Origin: Facilibium subflavum
GTDB taxonomy: Bacteria; Pseudomonadota; Gammaproteobacteria; Francisellales; Francisellaceae
Direction of reading: 5' to 3'
DNA: 32,897 bases
Assembly: GCF_003574485.1 (NCBI RefSeq)
Contig: NZ_QLIT01000143.1
Span: forward strand, 1-32,897
Below the pieces are notes generated by a model. That model was not told the DNA's origin and did not search any database. It worked only from the letters and a program-made list of their open reading frames with translations. Of this stretch, positions 1-7,011 are shown piece by piece; the first letter of the stretch is position 1, and each line of letters opens with the position of its first letter. Both the position numbers and the translations under genes were made by a program.

Positions 1-1201
1 GTGGGGTCAGATCATATCCTTTCTCACGAAAGTCTTCTAATTGTGCCTTGCAAATAGGGTCTAACTGATCGATTTCATTTAACATATAAGCCTTTCCCTG
101 GCTGTGAAGTGCGCCTTTTCTTTCATGAATAATATCGATATGAATATTTTGGGTGATATCATAAAATAAATGGTTATAAGGTCGTGTGACGTTCTTAAAT
201 ACATCGGCATAAATCTGTACAATATACTTAATATCGGCACAAAGCTTTAAGGCATTATTCACCGAATTTGGCTTATAGCTTTCGGTGTGATGCGCTACAC
301 TAAAGTAATGCATTTGTTCTGGGTTCTTATTGAAGAGTGAAGGAATTAAGATAAGCGGCACCTGAGTAGTTTGATAGATGTCTAAATAAGCCTGTTGAAT
401 CGCAGCCAATGGTAAGGCTGTATCATCGGTGGCAAAGGTGTGAATCGGAATATGGCCACAAAGTGCAAAGAATAAGTGCATAATAATCTGATTGGCATAG
501 GCATTTTGAAAAACAGTTTCGGTATAGTTACGACGGACTTTTGATAAAAGGTGTTGATAATAATGACTATGCCTATCATATGCCGTACGTTTAAACATAA
601 ATTGGTAAATTAAGTCCTTAAATGGATGCGCTTTGCTCTCTCGAACCATAGTCGCCCATTGTTGTGGGAAGCGTAAAAACTCTGCACGCCAGTCAGGGGC
701 AACATAGCTTGCAATCTCTTTAATGGTATTAAAATGCAAATGATTAAAATACGGGCGGGTAATATGGGTATCAAAATGCTCATTTAACGCGCGATGGCGC
801 TTTTCATCGGCCACACGACTGGCAAATAAAGGCTCTATCGTGCCGGCACCAATCCAAAAGTCCGAAGGTGAGTAATAATGAGAAACATCATTTGTGATAT
901 AGCTGGTAAAGATAAAATCACCGGCCTTATAGCTATAGTTAATTTGTATTGGTGTATTATTCAGGTAAAAATCAAATTGTTTTGATAAAAACATACCAAA
1001 GGGAATATTGGCGTCAACACGGGTGCCATCAGGTAGAAAGTGTCCTGTGTCATCGCCAACCACATCTCCATATTTATATTGCCAGATTTCAAAAGTATGG
1101 TTTCTGATATCCGGATCGGCATCTAATATTTCATGGGCTTTGGGATTTATCTCTTTTATACGCTTGGCGATGTCATCCCATTTGACTTTTATAATACTCA
1201 T
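1..1201 (-). CDS. Hypothetical protein, 3'-truncated by window edge
   Basis: An open frame of 400 codons runs from ATG at 1201 (protein start MSIIKVKWDDIAKRI) to the left edge without a stop, so the C-terminus lies outside the window. A TAA lies three codons upstream of the ATG, which fixes this start or a later one. The protein is rich in His, Tyr, Phe and Asn. It shows no signal peptide, no clear transmembrane segment and no motif I recognise. Codon use resembles its neighbours and the frame is long, so it is a real gene. A candidate promoter lies at 1234-1261. The Shine-Dalgarno sequence is weak. It may be an enzyme or an effector-like protein, but I cannot assign a function. Confidence 0.75.
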   Translation of the reverse strand, partial: MSIIKVKWDDIAKRIKEINPKAHEILDADPDIRNHTFEIWQYKYGDVVGDDTGHFLPDGTRVDANIPFGMFLSKQFDFYLNNTPIQINYSYKAGDFIFTSYITNDVSHYYSPSDFWIGAGTIEPLFASRVADEKRHRALNEHFDTHITRPYFNHLHFNTIKEIASYVAPDWRAEFLRFPQQWATMVRESKAHPFKDLIYQFMFKRTAYDRHSHYYQHLLSKVRRNYTETVFQNAYANQIIMHLFFALCGHIPIHTFATDDTALPLAAIQQAYLDIYQTTQVPLILIPSLFNKNPEQMHYFSVAHHTESYKPNSVNNALKLCADIKYIVQIYADVFKNVTRPYNHLFYDITQNIHIDIIHERKGALHSQGKAYMLNEIDQLDPICKAQLEDFREKGYDLTP

Positions 1202-1233
1202 GTACTTTTATGGTTCATTATTCGCTAGGCCAT

Positions 1234-1261
1234 ATTGTAACCATAAATACCAATAAGTAAA
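1234..1261 (-). promoter_or_regulatory. Candidate promoter of the left-edge gene
   Basis: Reading the minus strand, TTTACT (1261-1256) and TACAAT (1239-1234) are separated by 16 bases and lie about 33 bases upstream of the ATG at 1201. This is a reasonable sigma-70 match, seen by eye only. Confidence 0.4.
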
Positions 1262-1483
1262 TGCTTGCGTCAAAAATAGCCATGTATTAGCCTCACATCA
1301 GAAAACTGCCGCAACGCAATGGCAACTTTGAAGGTAATATCGCTTATAGCGTTTCACTTAAAAATATAGAGCTCTGCAGATTGTTCCAAAATACGAGAGT
1401 AAATTTTTGAAAATAAATAACAAATCATCTTGACAAAAATCGATAGAATTGCCAATATAAATCCTATGGAATTTTATGGCGAT

Positions 1484-1551
1484 AAAAAAACGCATTAAAT
1501 GTAAAGATGGATTATATGACCAGGGGGAGCTGGGATGCACTACCGCTAGTG
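1484..1551 (-). ncRNA. Possible second C-rich small RNA (about 68 nt)
   Basis: Downstream of an extended -10 promoter (1558-1566), the minus strand reads a small hairpin CACTA-GCGG-TAGTG. It is followed by a hairpin CCAG-CTCCCC-CTGG with a C-rich loop, and the stretch ends in a run of seven T at 1490-1484. The loop shares AGCTCCCC with the 3' single-stranded segment of the RNA encoded just upstream at 1633-1766. The weak point is the terminator: there is no GC-rich stem immediately before the T run. It could instead be non-functional intergenic DNA. The stretch contains no convincing coding frame. Confidence 0.35.
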
Positions 1552-1557
1552 ATAATG

Positions 1558-1585
1558 ATTATAACAAACGCTAGCGTAGTCAAAA
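1558..1585 (-). promoter_or_regulatory. Extended -10 promoter before the second C-rich RNA candidate
   Basis: The minus strand contains TGTTATAAT (1566-1558), a perfect -10 box with the TGn extension. A weak -35 TTTTGA (1585-1580) lies 16 bases upstream. Transcription would start near 1551. The surrounding CGCTAGCG palindrome lies in the spacer region. Confidence 0.45.
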
Positions 1586-1632
1586 CATATAAGACAATAT
1601 GCAAATTATCGAACCAAGAAAAAATAATAGAT

Positions 1633-1659
1633 AAAAAAATCGTGCCATTGGCGGCACGA
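1633..1659 (-). terminator. Intrinsic terminator of the C-rich small RNA
   Basis: On the minus strand a perfect 7-bp stem TCGTGCC/GGCACGA with a six-base loop (GCCAAT) is followed at once by seven T (1639-1633). This is a textbook Rho-independent terminator on this strand only. Confidence 0.88.
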
Positions 1660-1766
1660 GAAGGGGAGCTATAAGCTTGGGATTCTGGCAGAGGATCCTT
1701 GCTCGGTCTCAAGAGGGGGTATGGAAGATACCCGAGCGCTTCAGATGGGGGCTGAAGTCCTCTGCT
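1633..1766 (-). ncRNA. C-rich trans-acting-type small RNA, about 134 nt
   Basis: A complete transcription unit without a coding frame: promoter 1774-1802, predicted start near 1766, intrinsic terminator 1633-1659. The RNA begins with GCAGAGGA (1765-1758), which pairs perfectly with TCCTCTGC (1695-1688) to close a three-way junction. The first arm is CTTCAG/CTGAAG (1757-1752 with 1744-1739) with loop CCCCCAU. The second arm is closed by GCTCGG/CCGAGC (1737-1732 with 1706-1701) and holds an inner GUAU/AUAC hairpin plus a CCCCCUCUU stretch. A single-stranded AGCUCCCCUU follows before the terminator. Three exposed C-rich segments suggest base pairing with Shine-Dalgarno sequences, an architecture known from sRNAs such as Xanthomonas sX13. 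Homology to that family is not claimed. It does not match the 6S, tmRNA, RNase P, SRP or common riboswitch cores I know. Confidence 0.72.
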
Positions 1767-1773
1767 AATTCAT

Positions 1774-1802
1774 AATATATGATTGTCTCTTTATCTTGTA
1801 AA
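1774..1802 (-). promoter_or_regulatory. Sigma-70 promoter of the C-rich small RNA
   Basis: The minus strand has -35 TTTACA (1802-1797) and -10 TATATT (1779-1774) with an optimal 17-base spacer. The expected start (about 1766) falls exactly at the first base before the 5' strand of the closing helix of the RNA, which supports both calls. Confidence 0.75.
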
Positions 1803-1992
1803 TAATTTCTCCTGAAAAATTTGCAGTTTTTTTTACATTCGTATGTTATAGTTTCTAAAATTTACGAAAATTTCTTAAGAATTATATATATTTCATGCGG
1901 CTGTTTTTTAAAAAGGCGAAATCAGGCTGAATTTTATCGTTTACTCATGTTGCGTTGCAGCAAAATCCCTGTGGTGTTGCATAAACACTAAC

Positions 1993-4254
1993 TTACTGTG
2001 CAGTTCCAGCGCGTATTAGTTGTCCTAGATTGTTCTCAACAAGAAAATTCTCAAGATAGGTATGTACTTGCTCAGTTGTTGAGAGCTTTAGTACCTGCTT
2101 TAATACGTTTCGGCATTGTTTTTTACTGATATTGCGCAGCACATATTTGATTTTTAATAAAACCGCAGCATTCATGCTAATGCTATCAAACCCCATGCCG
2201 ATAAGTAGGGGAGTCGCTAATGGGTTGCCACCGATTTCACCACAAAGTGAGATTTCTTTATTGTGCTTTTGCGCACGTTTAGCTAAATAATAAAAAACCT
2301 TAATCATCGCTGGGTGTAGTTGGCTATAAAGTGAGGAGACTTTATGATTCGTCCGGTCAATAGCTAAAATATATTGAGTGAGATCATTCGAGCCGATCGA
2401 GATAAAATCGACAAGTTCAAGGGCTTTATCAATCATCATTAGCATGGAAGGTACTTCAATCATAACGCCAATTTTGGGCTTTTTAACTTCTAATCCTTCT
2501 TCAAGGATCTCTTTGTATGCCTGACGAATAAGGGTTTTTGCCTTTTTGATTTCCTCAATTGTTGTGATCATTGGCAGTAAAATACTTAAATTATGATACG
2601 TAGTACTGGCTTTTAGCATGGCACGAATCTGAACTAAGAACAGATCGGATTGATCCAGCATCATACGGATACCTCGCCAGCCAAGAGCCGGGTTTTGTTC
2701 TTCTTCATAAAAATAAGGCAAGGTTTTATCAGCACCGACATCTAATACGCGAATAACAGCAGGCTGATTTGGAAAAGCTTCTAATACCTGTTGGTAAATA
2801 ATACGTTGCTCATCTTCACTTGGGAAGCGCTCACGAATCATAAAGGGGACTTCTGAGCGATAAAGCCCAACACCAGAAGCCCCTTGTCTTACTGCACGAT
2901 CCAAATCCGCGATTAAGCCAACATTTGCCTTTAAATCCAGCTTAAATCCGTCAGTGGTCTCATTGCTTAAATATTTGATTTTTTGTAACTGACTAGCCTT
3001 TTGCAGCTCATTTTTAATAATGCGGTCATAGGCAGTTTTTAAGCCTGTATTTGGATTGACATATACACGACCGATATAACCATCAATAATCACATCTTTT
3101 TTGTCAATAAACTCAATGGGTAAGGCATGGATATTGGTGACAAAGGGCACATTTAAGGCTTTTGCTAGAATTGCTGCATGAGAATAAGATGAGCCGTGTT
3201 CTGTTACAACCGCTTTAAGGCGGCCTTTGGGAACCTCAGCGACCATGGAAGCCGTGACTTCATTGGCAACTAAGACCGTATCACTTGGATAGTGACTTTT
3301 TTTAACCGATTTATTTTCAAGTGCCAGCAGGATGCGTTTGCCCAGGTCTTTCATATCGCTGGCACGCTCTATAAAATAAGGCTCATCCATCTGTTCAAAA
3401 AAATCGGCATGTTTTAAAGAGATCTGTTTGATGGCTGATTGCACCCATACCCCCTGGCGAATCAGTTTGATAATTTCATCATAAAAACGATGACTGTCAA
3501 TCATCTGAAGATAAGCTTTGAAAAGCTCACCTTCATCACTACCGGCTAAAGTCGTGATGCGCTCCAGCATCTCTTGCAGTGAAGCTTTAACATCATTAAC
3601 TGCATCTTTGAAAAGTGTTTCTTCATCTTCCTCTTGTGTTGGTTTGTCAGGGATTTGTTCAATATCGGTGATATCATAACGAACAAAAGCAACACCTTTT
3701 GTTACACCTTCATTTGCACTGGCCCCATCAAAGTATAAAGTGTTACTGATTTTTTCCTCAATTCGCTCAGACACATCATCGACATGCATGGCACGATTTA
3801 ACGGTAATGATAAATTAGCACATAAAGTGACAATATCATTTTGCAGGGATTCGCTGATCCCTTTTTTTGCCTTGACTTGAAGTGCCAGGATTGCAATAAC
3901 CTGGCTTTTGTAAATAACAGGTGCAGCAAGAAATGCTTGGAATCTTTGTCTTGACAGGGTTTGCAAGACGGTGTATTTTTTTTCATCTTCTATGTTATCA
4001 ACGACAAGGGATTCCTCTCTGGCGGCTACTTTGCCAAGCAAATCTTCATTGGTATCCAGGTAGATCATGCCTGATTTGACTCGTGGAGCAAGTGTTGATG
4101 CGCTTAGTGTGAAAATATCCGGTGCATCCTCTAGCGTAAAAACACTACAGGCATCTATTTCAAAACGTTTGCACATTTCTTCACAAAACATGGACAGCAC
4201 GATATCCAGATCATGTTTTAGTTCAATAATTCTGACCAAAGGTTGCCAAAACAT
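1993..4254 (-). CDS. ptsP: Phosphoenolpyruvate-protein phosphotransferase PtsP (enzyme I-Ntr)
   Basis: Cytoplasmic enzyme that autophosphorylates with PEP and passes the phosphate to the NPr protein of the nitrogen-related phosphotransferase system, which modulates nitrogen, potassium and stress responses. The 753 residues match the family length (about 750). Order: N-terminal GAF sensor domain (about 1-160), EI helical/phosphohistidine domain with the active-site His in HGSSYSHAA (about residue 355), then the PEP-utilising TIM barrel with GLYRSEVPF, PALGWRGIRMML, IGSNDLTQY and CGEIGGNP, the last containing the catalytic Cys. The GAF domain distinguishes it from sugar-type EI (ptsI). The ATG at 4254 lies 3 bases after the rppH stop, preceded by GGAG inside the rppH end, so the two are co-transcribed and probably coupled, the same order as in E. 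coli. No hairpin terminator with a clear T run was seen after the stop. Confidence 0.95.
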   Translation of the reverse strand: MFWQPLVRIIELKHDLDIVLSMFCEEMCKRFEIDACSVFTLEDAPDIFTLSASTLAPRVKSGMIYLDTNEDLLGKVAAREESLVVDNIEDEKKYTVLQTLSRQRFQAFLAAPVIYKSQVIAILALQVKAKKGISESLQNDIVTLCANLSLPLNRAMHVDDVSERIEEKISNTLYFDGASANEGVTKGVAFVRYDITDIEQIPDKPTQEEDEETLFKDAVNDVKASLQEMLERITTLAGSDEGELFKAYLQMIDSHRFYDEIIKLIRQGVWVQSAIKQISLKHADFFEQMDEPYFIERASDMKDLGKRILLALENKSVKKSHYPSDTVLVANEVTASMVAEVPKGRLKAVVTEHGSSYSHAAILAKALNVPFVTNIHALPIEFIDKKDVIIDGYIGRVYVNPNTGLKTAYDRIIKNELQKASQLQKIKYLSNETTDGFKLDLKANVGLIADLDRAVRQGASGVGLYRSEVPFMIRERFPSEDEQRIIYQQVLEAFPNQPAVIRVLDVGADKTLPYFYEEEQNPALGWRGIRMMLDQSDLFLVQIRAMLKASTTYHNLSILLPMITTIEEIKKAKTLIRQAYKEILEEGLEVKKPKIGVMIEVPSMLMMIDKALELVDFISIGSNDLTQYILAIDRTNHKVSSLYSQLHPAMIKVFYYLAKRAQKHNKEISLCGEIGGNPLATPLLIGMGFDSISMNAAVLLKIKYVLRNISKKQCRNVLKQVLKLSTTEQVHTYLENFLVENNLGQLIRAGTAQ

Positions 4255-4257
4255 AAC

Positions 4258-4734
4258 CTAGCTCCGATTTTGAATAATTGGCAAGAAATGCGTTAATGCC
4301 TTGCGATAAACATGGCGCTTGAAGGCAACTACTTTATCTGCAGGGTACCAGTAATTGACCCAACGCCATTCATCAAATTCAGGTTTTTTGTTCAAGTGTA
4401 AATTAATTGCACTGTCAGGGGATTTTAATCGCAGTAAAAACCACTTTTGTTTTTGACCAATGCAAAGTGGGCAATTACGACGTATTAAAAAACGGGGCAA
4501 ACGGTAGCGTAACCATGTTCTTGTTGCCGCAATGACTTCAACGTCATACGGCATTAAACCAACTTCTTCTTTGAGTTCTCGATACATTGCTTCAATTGGT
4601 GTTTCTCCTGGGTTAAGTCCACCTTGTGGAAATTGCCAGGAGCTTTGGTTCACGCGCCGGCCCCAGAAAACTTTGTTTTGGTTATTCAAAAGAATAACCG
4701 CCACATTTGCTCTGAAACCTTCTTGATCTATCAC
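4258..4734 (-). CDS. rppH: RNA pyrophosphohydrolase RppH (Nudix)
   Basis: Removes pyrophosphate from the 5' end of triphosphorylated mRNAs, triggering RNase E-dependent decay. It may also hydrolyse dinucleoside polyphosphates. The complete Nudix box (G-x5-E-x7-R-E-x2-E-E-x-G) lies at about residues 38-60, from GGLNPGETP to RELKEEVGL. Length is about 158 residues, as expected for gammaproteobacterial RppH. I place the start at GTG 4734 rather than ATG 4740, because AGGA (4744-4741) would then have normal 6-base spacing (it directly abuts the ATG) and the N-terminus [13 protein letters not shown] aligns with E. coli MIDDDGYRPNVGI. It is the first gene of an rppH-ptsP operon, divergent from glnA. 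Confidence 0.93.
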   Translation of the reverse strand: MIDQEGFRANVAVILLNNQNKVFWGRRVNQSSWQFPQGGLNPGETPIEAMYRELKEEVGLMPYDVEVIAATRTWLRYRLPRFLIRRNCPLCIGQKQKWFLLRLKSPDSAINLHLNKKPEFDEWRWVNYWYPADKVVAFKRHVYRKALTHFLPIIQNRS

Positions 4735-4827
4735 GATCATTCCTAAAACTACGCTTCTACTGTTGTTTAGGATACCTGAAAGTCCCTTGTTTTTCCTCGA
4801 AATCTTGCTATTTTTTGCAAAAAATTC

Positions 4828-4836
4828 TGTTAGAAT
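4828..4836 (+). promoter_or_regulatory. Extended -10 promoter of glnA
   Basis: TGTTAGAAT (4828-4836) is an extended -10 box about 90 bases upstream of the glnA ATG. A TTGCTA at 4805-4810 is 20 bases upstream, too far for an ideal -35, so the extended -10 would be the main determinant. No convincing sigma-54 (GG-N10-GC) element was seen. Confidence 0.45.
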
Positions 4837-4926
4837 GCTTACTTGGAGATGAAAATAATTTGAGATACTTTGAAAACGGTTATGAACTGATAGAAAGTGT
4901 CTGTAACTTCAAGGAGCATTTAACCT

Positions 4927-6339
4927 ATGTCGGACTTTGTTACATTTGAGTCAATGGTTTTAAAGCACAATGTGGAATTTGTGGATTTGCGTTTTACTGA
5001 TACCAAAGGTAAAGAGCAGCATGTCACCATACCTGTTAAGGCAGTCGATGATGACTTTTTTACTGATGGGAAAATGTTTGATGGCTCATCTATTGAAGGA
5101 TGGAAAGGGATTAACGAATCAGATATGATTTTAATGCCAGATATTCACACGATGTTTTTAGATCCATTTTTCGAAGCGCCAACCTTGATTATCCGCTGTG
5201 ATATTTTGGAGCCTGCAACAATGCAGGCTTATGATCGGGATCCTCGATCTGTGGCAAAAAAAGCAGAGCGATATTTGCAAGCTACAGGTATTGCCGAACA
5301 GGTATTCGTTGGCCCTGAGCCTGAGTTTTTTGTTTTTGATAATGTTACCTTTAAGTCTGATATGCAAGGTGCGGAGTATAAAATCTACTCCGAAGAAGCT
5401 GCATGGGGCTCAAATGATTTCCCGGCTTATGGCAATAAAGGGCATCGCCCAGGCATTAAAGGCGGCTATTTCCCGGTCCCGCCAGTTGATTCTTTACAGG
5501 ATCTTCGCTCAGATATCTGCACTATTCTAGAAGAAATTGGTCAGGAAGTTGAGGTGCATCATCACGAGGTTGCAACTTCAGGGCAGTGTGAAATTGGAAC
5601 AAAGTTTTCAACATTAACCGATAAAGCTGATCAGCTGCAATCATTTAAATATATCGTCCACAATGTTGCACACGCTTATAACAAGACGGCAACCTTTATG
5701 CCAAAACCCATTCCAAAAGATAATGGTTCAGGAATGCATGTACATCAGTCACTGGTGAAAAATGGGAAGAACATTTTTGCTGGCAGCGGTTATGCGGGTC
5801 TTTCTGAAGAGGCATTATATTATATTGGTGGGATTATTAAACATGCTCGCGCATTAAATGCGTTTTGCAATCCATCAACCAATAGCTATAAGCGTTTGGT
5901 GCCAGGGTTTGAAGCACCTGTACTGTTGGCATATTCCGCACGTAATCGATCTGCGTCTATTCGTATTCCTTTTGTCAGCAGCGACAAAGCGCGACGAATT
6001 GAAGTACGCTTTAGCGATCCAATGGCAAATCCTTACCTTGCATTTTCAGCAATGCTTATGGCCGGGATTGATGGGATTAAAAATAAAATTCATCCAGGTG
6101 ATGCGATGGATAAAAACCTGTATGATCTGCCACCAGAGGAGCTTGTTGATATCCCGACGGTTGCCGCTTCATTAGAAGAAGCGCTAGCTGCACTTGATCA
6201 AGACCGTGAATTTTTAACAGCCGGAGATGTATTCTCACATGATTTAATCGATGCCTATATTGCGCTTAAATCAGCAGAAGTGCAAAAGCTTAATATGACG
6301 CCACATCCGGTTGAGTTTGAGATGTATTATAGCCTTTAA
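4927..6339 (+). CDS. glnA: Glutamine synthetase, type I (GlnA)
   Basis: Cytoplasmic dodecameric enzyme that condenses glutamate and ammonia with ATP to give glutamine, the main ammonium assimilation step. The 470 residues match the GSI family (E. coli 469). Visible motifs: N-terminal beta-grasp domain with [11 protein letters not shown], the latch [10 protein letters not shown], metal/glutamate-binding GPEPEFFVF, the ATP-binding [33 protein letters not shown], and [10 protein letters not shown]. The segment [10 protein letters not shown] carries Tyr near residue 399, the adenylylation site of the GSI-beta subgroup, so GlnE-type control is likely. An AAGGAG lies about 10 bases before the ATG. 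It is monocistronic, with a terminator at 6378-6412. Confidence 0.98.
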   Translation: MSDFVTFESMVLKHNVEFVDLRFTDTKGKEQHVTIPVKAVDDDFFTDGKMFDGSSIEGWKGINESDMILMPDIHTMFLDPFFEAPTLIIRCDILEPATMQAYDRDPRSVAKKAERYLQATGIAEQVFVGPEPEFFVFDNVTFKSDMQGAEYKIYSEEAAWGSNDFPAYGNKGHRPGIKGGYFPVPPVDSLQDLRSDICTILEEIGQEVEVHHHEVATSGQCEIGTKFSTLTDKADQLQSFKYIVHNVAHAYNKTATFMPKPIPKDNGSGMHVHQSLVKNGKNIFAGSGYAGLSEEALYYIGGIIKHARALNAFCNPSTNSYKRLVPGFEAPVLLAYSARNRSASIRIPFVSSDKARRIEVRFSDPMANPYLAFSAMLMAGIDGIKNKIHPGDAMDKNLYDLPPEELVDIPTVAASLEEALAALDQDREFLTAGDVFSHDLIDAYIALKSAEVQKLNMTPHPVEFEMYYSL

Positions 6340-6377
6340 CCTTTCTATCTTTGTTTTTTTTATTCAAATCAGTTAGG

Positions 6378-6412
6378 TTCCTGAGATGCTGCCATCTAGG
6401 AATTTTCTATTT
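6378..6412 (+). terminator. Intrinsic terminator after glnA
   Basis: Stem TTCCT/AGGAA (6378-6382 with 6398-6402) stacked on AGATG/CATCT (6384-6388 with 6393-6397) across one bulged G, loop CTGC, followed by TTTTCTATTT. It lies 39 bases after the glnA stop. Confidence 0.7.
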
Positions 6413-6443
6413 ACGCTAAATTCCACTTGCAAAACCCATTTGC

Positions 6444-6471
6444 TTGCGGTCAAATAGCTAGCGGGTAAAAT
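6444..6471 (+). promoter_or_regulatory. Candidate promoter of the 6544 secreted protein gene
   Basis: TTGCGG (6444-6449) and TAAAAT (6466-6471) with a 16-base spacer, about 72 bases upstream of the ATG at 6544. The spacer contains the palindrome GCTAGC. By-eye assignment. Confidence 0.4.
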
Positions 6472-6543
6472 AATAGCGTTTTTTTAAAAAGCAGGGTTTG
6501 ATCAATTGAAAAAAGGGATAGTTCAACAAAAGGAGATTTAATA

Positions 6544-7011
6544 ATGATCAAAAACAGAATAATACTTTCAGTATCAGGTTTTATGGTGCTAACAGGCATG
6601 ACATTTGCTCACCCGTCTGTGCATACAACACACCATATTTATGCAACAAATGATGCAAGCAAGATAAAGCCTTGGTCAGTTCGTATTACGGGTATTGCGC
6701 CAAATGAAGCACCTTATTTTGTTTCAGGGGATGTCACCAGCAGTGATATAGTATTATCAGTAAGCAAGGATAAATCTGCTGAATATGGGTTTGGCTTTTA
6801 TCAAGGAAGTGATTTTAACGTTGCTTATACGTTAACAGCAATTGATACAAGTCAGACGGCTGATGCTTCACAGCACAAGACGAAATCATGCACCTTTATC
6901 GTTGGTGCCAATGGGCCTGCAAACCCTAACATCACCGTGAAAAACTATCAAGGTGCCAAGTGCACCTATAAAGATGAAACCGGCAACGGTGTTGATTTTT
7001 ATTTGGCTTAG
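6544..7011 (+). CDS. Small secreted protein, unknown function
   Basis: 155 residues. The N-terminus has Lys/Arg (MIKNRI), a hydrophobic core and a small-residue cleavage site after TFA (about residue 22), a typical Sec signal peptide, so the product is periplasmic or exported. The mature part is about 130 residues, beta-prone, rich in Thr, Ser, Asn, Asp and Gly. It has only two cysteines (KSCTF and AKCTY), which could form one disulfide. The start is secured by AAAGGAG 7 bases upstream. Its stop overlaps the stop of the convergent membrane-protein gene by 3 bases (TTAG). I recognise no family. An adhesin-like or host-contact protein is possible but not shown. Confidence 0.8.
   Translation: MIKNRIILSVSGFMVLTGMTFAHPSVHTTHHIYATNDASKIKPWSVRITGIAPNEAPYFVSGDVTSSDIVLSVSKDKSAEYGFGFYQGSDFNVAYTLTAIDTSQTADASQHKTKSCTFIVGANGPANPNITVKNYQGAKCTYKDETGNGVDFYLA

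Noticed and set aside
1358-1712. Two overlapping minus-strand frames of 60-66 codons in the intergenic region
   Set aside because: They run through the small-RNA structures and terminator, lack Shine-Dalgarno sequences and have no protein-like composition.
1687-1766. Plus-strand tRNA, riboswitch or 6S RNA reading of the structured region
   Set aside because: No tRNA cloverleaf, no conserved riboswitch core and no 6S layout. Promoter and terminator are only consistent on the minus strand.
1844-1852. Plus-strand TGTTATAGT extended -10 box
   Set aside because: It would drive transcription antisense to the ptsP 3' end, with no hairpin terminator or gene downstream. No supporting element was found.
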